A program made the position numbers and the translations under genes. Positions 11,149 through 23,019 of a stretch of 64,000 nt of DNA are shown here, one piece after another. The number at the start of each line of letters is the position of its first letter. Within the stretch, counting starts at the first letter, position 1. The notes under the pieces are model-generated. The model saw only the letters and a list, made by a program, of their open reading frames with translations. It searched no databases and was not told where the DNA came from. Source of the stretch: Aquanectria penicillioides (lineage: Eukaryota > Ascomycota > Sordariomycetes > Hypocreales > Nectriaceae); the NCBI GenBank assembly GCA_003415625.1, contig PYIU01000005.1, positions 5,001 through 69,000 on the forward strand, in the 5' to 3' direction.

Positions 11149-12193
11149 ATGGACGCTATCGAACTCAATATCTCTCTGGCGCGATATGAAAAATAGCTGG
11201 CTGATGATTTTGTGTATGCTTTTAATTGGGAGGCGGTTAGTTCGGCTATCGCAGATTTAAAGTCAACATTCATCCGATACAAGCGGACGTTTGATTACGG
11301 CGTTAAGGTATCGCTTTTTATTTCGGAGCGACAACATGTCGGTTGGGAGTTTATTTGGCACCAGTTACTGCGGCTTGAGTACTGTGAGCTGCGATACAAA
11401 CATCTACAAGACTCGAACATTCATCTATCACAGGGGAAATCAGCGAAACTCGTCTCCTGAGACTGATGGCATGCCGAGAAGATACGAAATACTGGGAAAT
11501 ACTTCTAACTTTTCTCCATCTGTACCATAGTCCTGATCCAGCTTTCAGCATGTCGGAGTACCAATTCCGGGTGGCAGAAACTAGACGAATTCGAGAAAGA
11601 GAACGCCTAGTATATGGAGGACACCCAAATGAGCACGAGGAAGGCCTAGGCAACTTAAATGTGGTTCTCGAAGCAGGGTATAATATGTTTGTATACTTTT
11701 CACAGGCTGATTTGGACCGCTGGCTGGAATTCCCGTTTTAGGAACCAAATTTTGAAATTTGGAGTCTCTTGCAAGCATGTGCCTTGATCATTAGAAGAGA
11801 CTCTGATTCGATTTCCAGTCCCAGAAAGGCAACTCGGGAAACTGATTTCTACGATAGACACACCTCATTTTTTATGGCCTCATCGGAAAACCAGATAGTG
11901 CAATTTTGAACGAGCATGCTCCTGGCTAAAGATTGATCGAGGATTGGTACAAGGCTTTTAGTTGTGGAGATGATCAGCTCAAATCTGTCGAATTCATCCC
12001 CTGGGTGCAACTTGAGCCGATTGATACCAAGGAAAGCTCAACTATTTTGCCAAACTACAAACTGGTAAGATGGAAACCGTGAAAACTTCTCCCATGGGAC
12101 AAATACGTCTACGGTTACAAGGTTACTATCCTAAGTGAAAGTGTGCCTCGATATAAAAATAGTGATAGGACTAGAATTGTTAGAAAGCATTGA
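11149..12193 (+). pseudogene. hypothetical protein remnant, family not recognised
   Basis: ATG at 11149 opens a frame broken by TAG at 11194-11196, after which the same frame continues to a possible donor near 11310. Coherent acidic/aromatic coding-like sequence resumes at about 11430-11740 and at 11935-12060, with further in-frame stops (11739 and near 12080) between blocks. The last block runs to TGA at 12191-12193. The continuity of codon-like sequence across stops suggests a decayed gene with two or three introns. No domain was recognised. Confidence 0.35.
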
Positions 12194-12363
12194 GGATCAA
12201 ACACAACTTTCAATTTTGAGTAAGGATTCCTCCATTTCTGAGTGTTTTATTCTGAAATTCAAGCATTTTTGGGTCATGGCTACCTCACAACTGACATCGG
12301 ACTCATAGACTTAGTGGCAGAGCTGATGACTTATCAGCTACTTAGTATCTCTACTCCTTGGAT

Positions 12364-13272
12364 TTAAATCCATTGCTGGTTACCAAAGTGAGAGACAAAC
12401 GAGCCACCGTCTCCTCTCTTGACACTAGCATTTTCGATAACAGAGAGAACCTGCGTAACTGATTCCTGAGGAGTCATAGGGCCTTGAAAGTGCGGCGCGT
12501 ATTCAGCAAACTTGGCACCTTGCTTGGCGAAAGCCTTCTTCTGCTCATCAGTTGCCCTTGCCACGTATCCAGTGTCAACAACGCCTGGAGAGATGCTCAT
12601 GAACAAAACTCCTTGAGCACAATACTGCGCGCTAAACTTTGCCACCACCGCGTTGAGCGCAGCTTTGCTAGCTGAGTAAGGTCCGCTGTCGTCAACGTCG
12701 AATTTCCGGATCAGATCGATATCCGCCATTCCTGAGGAAATCGCGATAACTTTCTTTACGTTTCCCTTGAGAATTAAAGGCATAAACAGGTTAAAAAGAT
12801 GAACGTTTCCGATGACATTGCCTTGAAAAGAGTCCCGCATTTCCTTCTCCAGGAGTGCAGGGTGCTTCCCAAATTCACCAAAGGTCAACTGAGCCGTTCC
12901 CTCGCCCAAGACAGCAGCATTTGCAATGAGGTAGTCGATTGAACCATTTGTAAGAGTCGAGGCCTCCTGTTCAGCTTTCTATGGAGGCGTTAACAAGGGC
13001 TGATTCGCGCGCGCCAAGGGAACTCACCTTCAGGGAGTCATAGTCTGCGAGGTCGCTCTGGATGATGTAAATGTTCTTGCGACCAATTTCGGCAGAAACC
13101 TTCTCGTCAGTCGCCTTCTTGTTGCGGACAAGGCCGATCACGGTTGCGTTGGGGTCCTGAGAGAGCTGGCGAATAAACTCAAACTACACCGTGTTAGCTT
13201 GGTAATACTTAAGAGTGTGTGGCAAATTACACCAATGCCTCGAGAGACTCCTGTAATCACGTATGTTGCCAT
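12364..13272 (-). CDS. short-chain dehydrogenase/reductase, intact
   Basis: An NAD(P)-dependent oxidoreductase of the classical SDR family, 270 residues, likely cytosolic. Three exons (13272-13231, 13183-13028, 12978-12364) with introns of 47 and 49 bp give 813 coding bases, an exact multiple of three. The cofactor motif TGVSRGIG is at residues 7-14, NAA near 86-88, the catalytic serine near 147 and YSASK at 167-171, so all active-site residues are present. It resembles nor-1-type ketoreductase-like proteins found widely in fungi. The substrate is unknown, and neither neighbour defines a pathway. Confidence 0.88.
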
Positions 13273-13948
13273 TGTTTCGATCTTTGATTCTGATTTCTTA
13301 GTTTAGATGAGAGTGGTTGTAGTTGGACCGACAGGTAATTCACAGTCCTGGTCAGGGCGTATATATCTTCTCATTCGACCGAATCGGCCTCCGTCTCCTT
13401 GAAATTGATTGATAATCATGAACATCGTCGGATAGTTGCTTCATCCGTTCGTCATGAGTGGTGAAGCTCTCTCGCCAAGGTTCCAATGGCTGGTTCAGCT
13501 AGCGAGGAATTAGGCCAATCTGAATATCAATGGAGCCCCATACCTCGCACAAAAGTGCTTTGATTCCTATTTGGACATGGATTCGGGAATGCTGATTAAT
13601 TAATTAGAGTAAACCTCACCCACGTTCAATGATCCAGCATTAAGCATTCTCGGTGACCACATCTCGCACAAAGTTCCCAGATGGCTGGATCGAGCGTAGT
13701 GTGCTCCTAATTGAAGCCAGCCAATCCAAGTGGCAATGCAGCTCCACACCTCGCACAGAGATGCCATTGTTCCTATTTTGTTAGATTGCGGTGGGGCGGG
13801 GTTGGGAATGCTGATTAATTCGGTGCAAGGCCATATCATAAGTCGCGTCGGCGCCATCATATCCAGAGATGTGTCTCAAATCGATCATTCAGCAACTTGT
13901 TGCGAGAATCTCTCACCGACCGGAATACCCGCGTCTTGCTACACTGCG
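13273..13948. repeat. intergenic region with degenerate direct repeats
   Basis: A motif close to CCACACCTCGCACAAAG occurs at about 13538, 13660 and 13744. The first and third copies also share GGGAATGCTGATTAATT about 55-65 bp further on. Copies are diverged. The left end holds the promoter of the minus-strand SDR. No gene supported. Confidence 0.45.
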
Positions 13949-15811
13949 ATGCGGTCTAGCGGGTGCTGGACATGTAGAGGTTTGAATTCGATCACGTTGC
14001 CCAGGCTCCACTAATTATTTAGACCGAAAGGTTCTCTGTGATCAGGCCAAACCCCAATGTCGGAGATGTGCTCGATCGGACAAGAAATGCAAATATGGCC
14101 TCAAACTTGCCTGGCCGCGGTCGAAAAGCAAACGCTCCATTCTTGGGGTTCTGCTCGAGGCCCGGCAGGCACCAGATTACGCCATCCCATCTTCCTGAAC
14201 ACTAACTTCTTAGACATCCAGATCCACAAACACTTCTCAACCTCTTTTGGAAGACAGGGTAAGCTACATTTCTCGGTGTCCAAAATAGTGCTAATAAGTG
14301 GCCGCAGTACATGATGAAGATAGTTGGGATATTCTTTCCTTGATCAACAATCCCAAATCAATTCCATGGAAGCCGTTTCAGCTTCCGAGTACGGAGATGG
14401 ACCTCCTAGCCTATTGTAAGCGCCTTGGCTTCTTGTTCTCCAGATTCTGATAATGACTAGTCGAATCGGTCGCATCCAACTCCTTAGCTCCCTTTAACCA
14501 TACACACTCGGAACTTCGTGGCCTCTTGTTCCGACTCGCCTTGTTAGACACTACGCCCTCTTCGAAATCCGTCCTACGGTCGATAATGGCCCTTTCTGCG
14601 CACCACCGACATGGTCATCAATACCAAGCTGTGCATCTGAAACTTTCCGCTGTTCAACTCTTAATGGCTTCTTCCACGAACGGCATGGAAGGCTGTGAAG
14701 GAGTACGGCATATTGCCGCCAGCATGATATTAGCCGCCTCTGAGGTATGAATACACATATGACGTACGTCGATGCCCCTTGTTGACACATCTAGCTTCAC
14801 TCCGGCCACGGCATTCCTAGTCAGTGGTGCTGGTTTCTGTGCACTTCGGGACACCTCATGCATCTCGTCCTGCGTGACCTCGAAGTCCTTGGTAGTGACG
14901 GCTCTACGCTTCAAGATTGGGTTTCCTATCATATGGCCCTTGGGCAGTTTAGCTGCCGGCACTGGCGCCGCATAGCACCGATAAGCATCCCTGTTTATTT
15001 TGACGAATTGCGCCCTAAACTGATTAATCCTCCACCCATATCAAAGTCCGGAGTAAGTGAACCACCCTGGATAGCAAGCCCTGGTGAAAGAATGCAGCTG
15101 AACCTCGCACAGACCATAGGATTGCCAGAACGTTCCCACATCTTTCTTCAACTCATGTATGATATTTTTGATGGCACCTTACGGCCGTCCGATTCAGGCT
15201 ACCACGATACTGCATACGCCGAGTTACTAGGAAATTTGGAGCGCCGGGTTCGGGACATTTCAAATCGCAATGGCACAGCGGAAGTCGTAACTCCAATCCA
15301 TGGATGGACTGATGCTTACGAGGTTGAACTATACAAGCTGGCCCTGCTAATTTACCTGGAACGTGTGGCTCGGGGTTTCTCGGGTCAGTCAGAGAAGATC
15401 ACATCGTACGCCGAACAAGGGTTTTCAATCTTGTCGAGAGCGCATGCCTGTCAGCTACCGTTCCCGCTCCTCCTAATTGGGGGCGAAGCACAGTCCGACG
15501 AACAGCGGATGTTGATTCTGAGCCTCGCAAGGAGTGGGAATACTGCTCCGTGGTACCGGGTCACAGGGTTAGAATTGATGCTGCAAGCTATGTGGGGTCA
15601 GGATGATCTCGAAACGGAGCGCAAATTGGACTATACAATGAAGTTGGATACGGTAATGACTTGAGTGCATTCTTACCAAGCTTTGCTTGATGGGCAGGTA
15701 AACTTTGTTGCAACAATCGCCTTGTACAGTACCTATTGCCACACCCTCCAGCGGCCCTCTCCGACCGTTTTGGTACCGCCTCCAGAGTTAGTGGGTCTGT
15801 CAATACGCTAG
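13949..15811 (+). pseudogene. Zn2Cys6 transcription factor, nearly complete, one frameshift
   Basis: A nuclear regulator with a perfect CX2CX6CX6CX2CX6C cluster formed across intron 1. Exons: 13949-13979, 14023-14258, 14308-14415, 14461-14744, 14795-15652 and 15698-15811; all five introns have good GT..AG ends. The fungal-specific domain 2 (arginine-metabolism-regulator type) covers exons 3-6. Everything is in phase except exon 2: the frame of the cluster must shift by one base near 14145 to enter the frame used at the next donor. That single lesion may be a real disabling deletion or an assembly slip. If functional it would be about 550 residues. Target genes unknown. Confidence 0.75.
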
Positions 15812-16019
15812 CACCAAGCCTGGCACGGCTATATTCGAGTGCTATTATCCCATCATTATTTTCTGGTATCATTATCATATCCTTGTCTACTAAGTTTGCA
15901 ACTATGAAACTCCCATTGCCATTGTCCTTGTCCCCTGGCACCGATCTACACGTTCGTTCCCCCACCTCAACGCCAATCACCAAGCTGATGTTCTGGCATC
16001 AGCAAAGTATCTCATTACA
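15812..16019. other. short intergenic segment
   Basis: About 200 bp between the regulator stop and the dispersed repeat. No gene supported. Confidence 0.4.
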
Positions 16020-16181
16020 GGGGGGAAACAAAAGGCAAGAAGAGAAGAACCACTTTAACATATGATATTCATGTGCGAAATCCTAATGAGGTAATGTAGA
16101 GAATTTCCTTTTTGAGATTCCTAAGGATAGAGGGAGGGTAAGGAGGTCGGGCGGTACTAAGACCTTTCGTACCGAAAGGCA
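16020..16181 (-). repeat. dispersed repeat R, copy 1
   Basis: The reverse complement of this segment aligns along its length with 33151-33310. Both begin TGCCTTTCGGTAC, which contains the hairpin CCTTTCG-GTA-CGAAAGG, and both end in a pyrimidine tract with TTTTGTTTCCCC. Flanks are unrelated. Shorter relatives are at 23334-23441 and about 31570-31658. No coding capacity. It may be a solo LTR or SINE-like element, not resolved. Confidence 0.75.
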
Positions 16182-16389
16182 TATGCTCGGGATTTAGTGG
16201 GTCATTGACTGCGTGGGAGTTGATCAACAGTGGTGTCAAGTGCGAAGTTATCTTGATTTTCGAAGCTAGAGAGGCTATGTCGTGAGCTAGAGGTAGGAAT
16301 ACGGGGCATGTTAGACCCGGTGTGTAACTTCTCGGTATAGAAAAGCTCATTTTGACAGCTGTTATCTGCAAACGCCTTTCGCGGTTTCT

Positions 16390-17095
16390 CCAGTCCATGG
16401 ACCAGAGCTGGCACGAAAAGGCCTTGAAGATGAGAAGCGTGTCCTAGGTAGAGTCATTGAATCTGTGAAAGCAAACGAAATTGACTACGACTTCAGACAG
16501 ACTACAACCTTGGTTGCTTGTCTTTCGCAAGAGTTTGCAGACCACCAGGCAAAAGCTTCACGGCCTACCGCGCAGCCAGAGGGGATGTCTCACATGTTAG
16601 TTTCTATGAAGGCAAAGATGCGGAGACAAAAACCCGGATTCTCAGCACCATCTGCGCTTATGAATGGCCTGCCGGATCAAATCGCCTAGCAGGCTATCCC
16701 AATGGATCCTAAATGATGCGCTCAAGAAGGGCGTCAGACTCTGGACGCATTGACCTACTACCAAAATTACTAGTTATTCTGCCCTACCAACTGAATCAAG
16801 ATGGGACGTTCACACCCGCGTGGTTCAATTGCTATTGAAACAGTCATCCATTGCACTAATGCATACGCAGCGTTTCTACTTCCGCAACTGGAGTGATTTC
16901 CTACTCCAGAAAAAACACAAGCTTATTGTTTTGTACCTCCTGTTTCATTACCTGATGACCGCGCGATCGAAAGCACAATATCTCTCAGGTACGGCTTGCG
17001 CAGCTACTACTCTTTTAAGCAACTCAAAGACGGCAAAATCGTTATTGGAGGATCCCTCACTATGGCGTGTTATGCTCCCTTCCACCTGTGACCCT
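16390..17095 (+). pseudogene. FAD-dependent oxidoreductase (DAO family) remnant
   Basis: Fragments of one protein appear in successive frames: EWPAGSN followed by ILNDALKKGVRLWTH (about 16645-16750), then a block with HCTNAYAAFLLPQLE (about 16830-16890), and SLRYGLRSYYSFKQL (about 16980-17020). These match the central and C-terminal parts of fungal glycine/D-amino-acid oxidase-like flavoproteins. The N-terminal Rossmann GxGxxG half is missing. At least three frameshifts (about 16555, 16690 and 16820) and internal stops (after LWTH and after LLPQLE) are present. Substrate unknown. Confidence 0.65.
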
Positions 17096-17484
17096 TGCAA
17101 ACTTTTCTCTGCTACTCTGTTTAACAGGCTCACTGTAGGTAGTGTTGTCAAAAGTTGCCAGAGTTTCGAGCATGCTTACATTCCAACCGGAAATGGCTCG
17201 ATTTCCAGATTACATCATGTTTGGGGAGGCATGGAACTCAACTGGGTTACTAGAATGATTAGATATTCTTCAGAAAGAATTCATGGTGTTGTAACACCAC
17301 ACTTAAAGAGTAGTTTATAAACCTAAAATGCATCACCCTAAACCCTATTCAATGGGGTATGTGAACCGTCTTTGGTAATGTTAATAATAGTACATTTAAT
17401 TACAATTTTAGAAAAACTCCACGCTAGTTTATCTATCTACCTTATTATGTACACCTATTGCTCAAAATAAATTCATCGTTGGTT
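17096..17484. other. intergenic, no gene seen
   Basis: About 390 bp, partly AT-rich from 17330. It covers the tail of the oxidoreductase remnant and the 3' side of the minus-strand membrane protein gene. Confidence 0.4.
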
Positions 17485-18436
17485 TCAGCCAGGCAGCTCC
17501 CATGCAGGCCTAGCAGAAGGCCTTGTATCCTGGTTATCAACCAACTGTGGCTCTTCATAGGTGTCAAGTTGGTGTATTTCCTTCGTCCATGGATTTTGCG
17601 AATATGCTATCGGAGTTGATGGCTGAATATTCTCTTTCCTGTGCTTTCTCCGATAAAGTAGGAACACGCTCAGAAACAACAATGCAACGCCGGCGACGGA
17701 TCCTATAGCAATTCCTACAATGCTCCCTGTCGATAAGCCATTGCTTTCTGAAGACTGGGCCGTGCTAGTTGCCTGGCTCGTTGCGGGGACTGAGATAGTG
17801 CTCGTATGGGGATGATCGAGGCTGTTGTAGTCATCGTAGACGACGTCGAGGACGCCTGTACCTAAACCTGTTAGTCGTAGCTTGGGGAACCAATTCTATG
17901 GGCTTACTGAGAGCAACTTGATACCCCACGCTTCGACTCCTTCCTGAGTCGACGGAGTGCGTGTCACAGGCACTTCTGTTGGAGTATCAAGACCAATATT
18001 TGTTTCAACACCAGTCCATGTGACGCCACTGGTGGCTGTTGCATGGCAACCGTATTCATTGCCTCTGCACATGAAGGAGAAGATGTTTCCTGTGACACTG
18101 CGACCGTGAGTTTCCTTCTGGATTCAGGACAGAAAGGTCAACAAACCTCGGACAGCAAGTGACTGTACTGACCCGCTGGCCTGCGCTCGACCCGGCAGTC
18201 GCACAAGCGACTGTGTATCCAGCAGGACAGCCTCCATCAGTCAGATATGGAACGCTAATTGTGAATGATGGCGGGAAGCAGTCGCCCGTCGGTTGTAATC
18301 CAGTGAAAACTGGCGTGGGTGTCCCGTACATGTTGCTGAACAACCCACCTCCCAGCAGTACATAGTAGTAATTCGTGCTCGCAAAACAGGACTTTGGAGC
18401 AGTCCATGATGCTGGAATCGTTGGTAGCGACGTCAT
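17485..18436 (-). pseudogene. single-pass cell-surface protein with Ser/Thr-rich stalk, two probable frameshifts
   Basis: The minus strand encodes a cysteine-containing ectodomain from ATG 18436, a Ser/Thr-rich stretch, one transmembrane helix (STGSIVGIAIGSVAGVALLF, about 17720) and a basic, proline-rich tail ending at TGA 17487. This architecture is common in fungal cell-wall sensor-like proteins. A 45-bp intron separates ectodomain from stalk near 17910-17865. Two changes of frame remain unexplained by splicing, near 18130 and near 17810, each equivalent to one base. There is no secretion signal at the chosen start, so an upstream exon may exist. It could be a working gene with two assembly errors. 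Confidence 0.55.
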
Positions 18437-19249
18437 CGTTCTTTGGCGTTAGATTACGAGGGCAAAGGAAGTTGCAGAGTTGGAGAAAAAACTGAGTCCA
18501 TTCACAAAGCATAAAATAGAATGAGCGCAAAACACGCAGGTCGGCAGAGGCGTGGGTTGGTGCTTTCAAGTTTGGGGAGCCGCCGGATGATCACCTTACC
18601 GAAGGATTCTTCGCTACCCGGAGCTACTTAGCGCTCTGGCGAAATAAAATTAGCACGCGAGGATATTCTCTATTGGCTACTGTTTTGCTCAGTTGTTGGT
18701 TGTTGGTTGTTGGTCGGGGACCTGCTGCAGACGACAGGGGCTTGTGGGCCCGACTGGGAGAAATCATCCATGCCCAAACTGCCAGCGAAGATGAGATATC
18801 TTCGTCTGTCAGTGTTTTCTTTATTCCATCGCTCCAGATTCCATTATTGTTAAGATGTAAGTCGACTCAAGGGACCAAGATTCCTCAACGATAGTTACGA
18901 TAATATACTATGAATGTAGACTGAATGTAGACTGCCGCCCGGACTTCCGCTCGGCTAGATGATTGATCCTTGTCAGTCTCAGCTATCTGCACCAAACTGG
19001 ATCGGGTCACATTTAAAGTGATGAGGCAAGGTAGTGTTGGCGCTTCATTGGTCCACCTCACAACACCATGTAAGGTAGACCCTGATTTGCGGCCCACCCC
19101 GGCGCCTACACGAGAAAAGTGGTGCCAGGCTGCCACTCAGCAAGCTAAGCGCATTGGCCGGCTCTAGTCTTGAGTATTTCAGCGCAGGCAATTTCCACTC
19201 CTTCACTTCTTGTTTCGCAAACCCATCTTCGCGATTCACGCTTCACACG
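18437..19249. other. intergenic between divergent genes
   Basis: About 810 bp holding the presumed promoters of the minus-strand surface protein and the plus-strand mannosyltransferase. Two short direct repeats occur: ACTGAATGTAG is doubled near 18910-18935 and GTTGTTGGTT near 18693. No gene supported. Confidence 0.45.
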
Positions 19250-20476
19250 ATGCAAGAAAATGGGCTAGCAGGCTCCCCTCTGCTGCAATCACTTCTCCAT
19301 CGCGTCACATGGCGCCGATATAGAGTCACTGTCTTGTCCGCGATCTTACTCACTCTACTTTCGACTATCTGGATCTATGGTCGCATTGCGCTCGACATTT
19401 CTGGGCTCTGCCCCGCCAAAGGAATCGTGACCAGCTCTCCTCCCAATGACAACGAAACACTCCCGAACTCCAGTCAGAATAGCAGCACTTCAGAATGGAA
19501 GGAACAGAATCCTGCCGCAGACCCAGAATATCTCATCCCTCCAAAGATCTGGCAGATATTGCTCCCGAAGAAACCGGAAGCCGACGAACCCATCAACCCT
19601 GAACGACTACAAGATACAGCATCTTGGCTTGGTTTGAACACAGACTACACTTAGTAAGTCACAACCTAGTATCTACCCTCTATCATTCTATGTGCCTAGG
19701 CAACGATGAGTTGCTGAATTCGGACGGCCTGTGCAATCTGAACACGTGTTTCACAGGAAGGACATCGTTTGACTAACTAAGTGGCATCTAGCACGCTCGT
19801 GGGCCAAAAGGGAGCGAATCAATTCGTTAAAAATCATTTCGAAGACAGTCCGGAAATCGTCGACGCCTACCGCGACCTCCGAAACGTTGGCATGAAGTCT
19901 GACCTCCTACGCTACCTGATCCTAGACAAGGAAGGAGGCGTCTATTCTGACACAGATACCATCGCGCTGAAACCTATTGATAAATGGGTACCCCCGAACC
20001 TGAGAGATAAAATCCGCTTGATAGTAGGCATTGAATTCGACCGGCGCGATGGCGGGGGTTGGGCTGATATTCCACACTGGCTTCAGTTCTGCCAATGGAC
20101 TATCGCGGCAGCACCAGGTCACCCGGTATTCCAGAAAATGGTCACTCGTATCCTCGAGTCTACAGAAGAGTTATCGCAGAAGTATGAGATCCCGGTCGAT
20201 CAGCTACAGCCAACCAGTTTCGAAGTTATGAACACCACCGGACCGGCGGCCTGGACCGATGTTGTTTTCGCACAACTACAGGAATACGAACCCACATTGA
20301 ACACAACCAAGGACTTGTCATTTATGACGGAACCAAAATTGTATGGCGATATATTGGTTCTGAACATTGACGGGTTTGGGATGGGCCAGACACATTCCCA
20401 TAGTACGCATGACGGAACGATTCCGGAGCTTGCGTTAGTGAAGCACCTCTTCCGAGGGACTTGGAGGGGCGATTGA
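19250..20476 (+). CDS. GT32 alpha-1,6-mannosyltransferase-like protein (Och1 type), intact
   Basis: A Golgi type II membrane glycosyltransferase of 362 residues. Exons 19250-19653 and 19792-20476 flank a 138-bp intron, and the 1,089 coding bases are in frame. A single signal anchor lies at about residues 27-44 after a short basic cytoplasmic tail. The catalytic region starts near residue 95 (YLIPPKIWQ). The metal- and sugar-nucleotide-binding DxD motif is seen as YSDTDT near residue 190, preceded by the LLRYLIL-x-GGVY block typical of Gly_transf_sug proteins. N-glycosylation-like sites lie in the stem. It probably extends N-linked or related mannans, but it may be one of several Och1 paralogues. 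Confidence 0.88.
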
Positions 20477-20957
20477 TTGTATGACACATCGGAATCCGCA
20501 GGACGGTGTCCCGAAGAGATGCCGATATTTGTATATAATTGTAGCTATAGGAAGGCAATGATACGTTGCATGTGTAAAGAAGCAAAGGAAGAAACTAATC
20601 TGTTTATCTTGCACCCAGTTTCATTTCAATAGCCCGAGATATTAGTATCCCCAGCTCATTTCTAGAATATTAACAATGTTTGAACAATGCTGAGAGAGAA
20701 AACCAGAGATGACATTACCCTAGAGAGTCAGACCAATGGGCCCTCGAGATGAAAAGAAGGGTGGCCCACAGCTGTTTATAAACAGTCTTCGGCGGCCGAC
20801 GACTTATGACGTATCCAACAGCTACTTGATAGGCAGTTATTTGGGCGTCGGCATATCTTCTTATGCAAGGTAGTGGCTGTACAATAAATCCTACGATCCA
20901 AAAATACTCCATGTAGACCTAAATATCTAGAGGGCACATCCCCCAGCCACTAAGCCA
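20477..20957. other. intergenic between convergent genes
   Basis: About 480 bp of 3' flank. No gene, repeat or RNA supported. Confidence 0.45.
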
Positions 20958-22180
20958 CTAAGCGCTGGATTTCGTTTTCCCCACAGTTTTATCCCTGTCG
21001 ATTTGATTCAAAGCATCAAACAACTCTTCCCCAAGTTTGTCATGTAATGCATCAACCCACTAAAACCTTTTCAGTCTCGTCCTCGCCTCATCCCATGTTG
21101 TACCGACAGGTATCACTCTCTTCCAACTTTGTCGTAGTTAGTCCTCATCTACTCTATACAATGACCTGCCCCCGAGGACCAAGGCCACATTGCAAAATCA
21201 TTGGAGATTTCGGACAATGGAGCTCCGTTCAAGATTGTATAGCAGCTTTCACGGAACCTGCGTGATAGATATGGGTATCGTTGACAAGCGGACTCTGGAA
21301 TCTCAAAGGTGGAAGTTAGAAAGACGAGCATGACAAGGCATAGGCACTCAGCCACCGTTCCACCAACAGTGCTTTTTAGTAGCAGCAGGCGGTACTGGAT
21401 TGAGCAGATTGAAAGCTTGAAATCGGTCTCATTTAATCGGTACCCGTGATTGAGTTTGCATGAAAGGCGTCGCAGGTCAGAGAACACAGAGGCAACTCTA
21501 TGGTCATCAAGTAATGTCTTGAGACCGATTGGGAGACAGTCATCTGAATCGAGGCACACGGAGCAAGTTACATGAGGTGCTGAGGCGTGATTGCCGCTGG
21601 GGGACGTGCTGGCGTTTGCCTGAGACATGTATCCTGCGTGAATAAACAGCGAGCTTGTCAAGTATGTAGGGTATACCTAAGGTCAACATTGGTAAAAAGT
21701 TGGTCAATTGTCTGGATTAAGATTGGCCTGACTGACTGAGCTAGCTTGATATAGAGTCCTAAGTGACTGCGGAAGGCTTCTAGGCCGCCGTGCAGTCGAA
21801 CCATCTGCTGCAAACCTGCAAAGTGGGCTTGTACGGAGTTGTAGTTGGTGAAGATGGTGCAAGCAATCACCAACGAGCTAATGACAGCAACGGTGGAGTC
21901 TTCTAGTGCAAAGCGAGATAAGCTTTCGTTCAAACAGGCAATGGTTCGTCCCATGTGGTAATACGTTGTGTTGCCAAATGACTGCCTCATGAACGCGTCG
22001 TTGATAGCGGAGCTAAAGAATAGGATGAAGTGAAGATACGTGGTGTCTTTGAATATCCAACGGGTTCCGTTGCTTTGACCAATATCAAAATCGACACGCA
22101 GATCGAAGGCATAAATGAAGTGTCGTGCATGCGATAAAACTACTGGACTTAGAATTGATGATCAAAGCGGCAGCACAACT
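20958..22180 (-). pseudogene. fungal transcription factor remnant (TF domain 2 family)
   Basis: On the minus strand a block beginning near 22170 runs through LNESLSRFALEDSTVAVIS and GGLEAFRSHLG (about 21930-21770), a pattern typical of small Zn2Cys6 regulators. A 43-bp intron after DLR (about 21674-21632) leads into the next block, rich in CSVCLDSDDC-like sequence and ending near 21180. A frameshift there is needed to continue into DEDxLRQSWKRV and the C-terminal WVDALHDKLGEELF. In-frame TAA (near 21140) and TAG (near 21055) interrupt it before TAG 20960-20958. No Zn2Cys6 cluster could be identified upstream to 22650, where only eroded sequence remains. Confidence 0.65.
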
Positions 22181-22655
22181 CACAACGGACTAAATGCAAT
22201 CGCGCACGCACATCCGCGTTATCCGCCAAAACCGACAGGTCGGAATTAGGGGCGCGTGGCACTGACAGCCCAGACAGATCCCTCGCTTGAAGATCCGTTT
22301 GATCCTGACTATGGGGGCTCTGTTTCTGGCCGGTGGACCGTGCTGGTCGAAGCCCTATCCTCAGATTCTTTCCATTCATGCAATGACGGCGAATGAGCCT
22401 GCGATCAGACTTTTGTGTCTTGCCCCGGTTGTCCGGTTTGGTAAAGATAAAACTGCGAGTGTTTATTATATTTGAATGAAACTGCCCGTCGCAGACTTGC
22501 AGATTATAGCCCAATAGCATGCGTAGGAGCGAGGGGTGATAGTTGACTTGGTCTATGGATTTAAAGGAAATTGAACAGTTTATAAGCCGCGGCAATCAAA
22601 CTAACCCTACGAGGAGCCGAAGAGAGAGCCATGTGATTCGCCGTAAGGAAGAATG

Positions 22656-22716
22656 TGTTGAGATGGCATAATGCGTTAATTGCTCTGGACTGTTGGAGCG
22701 TTCCACTTTTGCTAGT
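22656..22716 (-). repeat. 61-bp element, copy B (inverted relative to copy A)
   Basis: Its reverse complement matches 6768-6828 with two substitutions. As for copy A, it lies on the 5' side of a regulator gene, here the minus-strand TF remnant. The similarity ends abruptly on both sides. Confidence 0.75.
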
Positions 22717-23019
22717 GTGTTGGTGGCCAGGGGAAGGGTAGCTGTGACCTTAGCCAAGGAGGATAACAGGGGCCACTGTAGGATTGATAGAAGATAGGCA
22801 GAACTCTTTAATTCATTTTTATTTCAGAAATTTTGATTTTTAGCCTATCGTTTTATTTAAAGACTAGGTCTTATCTAAATATAAATTCCTTATCATTTGG
22901 CTTTATTTTACAATTGCCTTATTCCTAAAAAGCATTTAATTAGATGCTTCACTATGCAATTAGGTAGTTCGCAGATGCTTAGCTGTGCTAATGGATGAAG
23001 TTATTGTTCGCATACCTAC
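22717..23019. other. AT-rich spacer
   Basis: About 300 bp, markedly AT-rich between 22800 and 22960. No gene supported. The composition shift fits either an old transposon or a RIP-affected tract. Confidence 0.45.

Noticed and set aside
16820..17320. 166-codon plus-strand frame
   Set aside because: The conserved oxidoreductase text is in a different frame through the same bases; this frame is a shadow.
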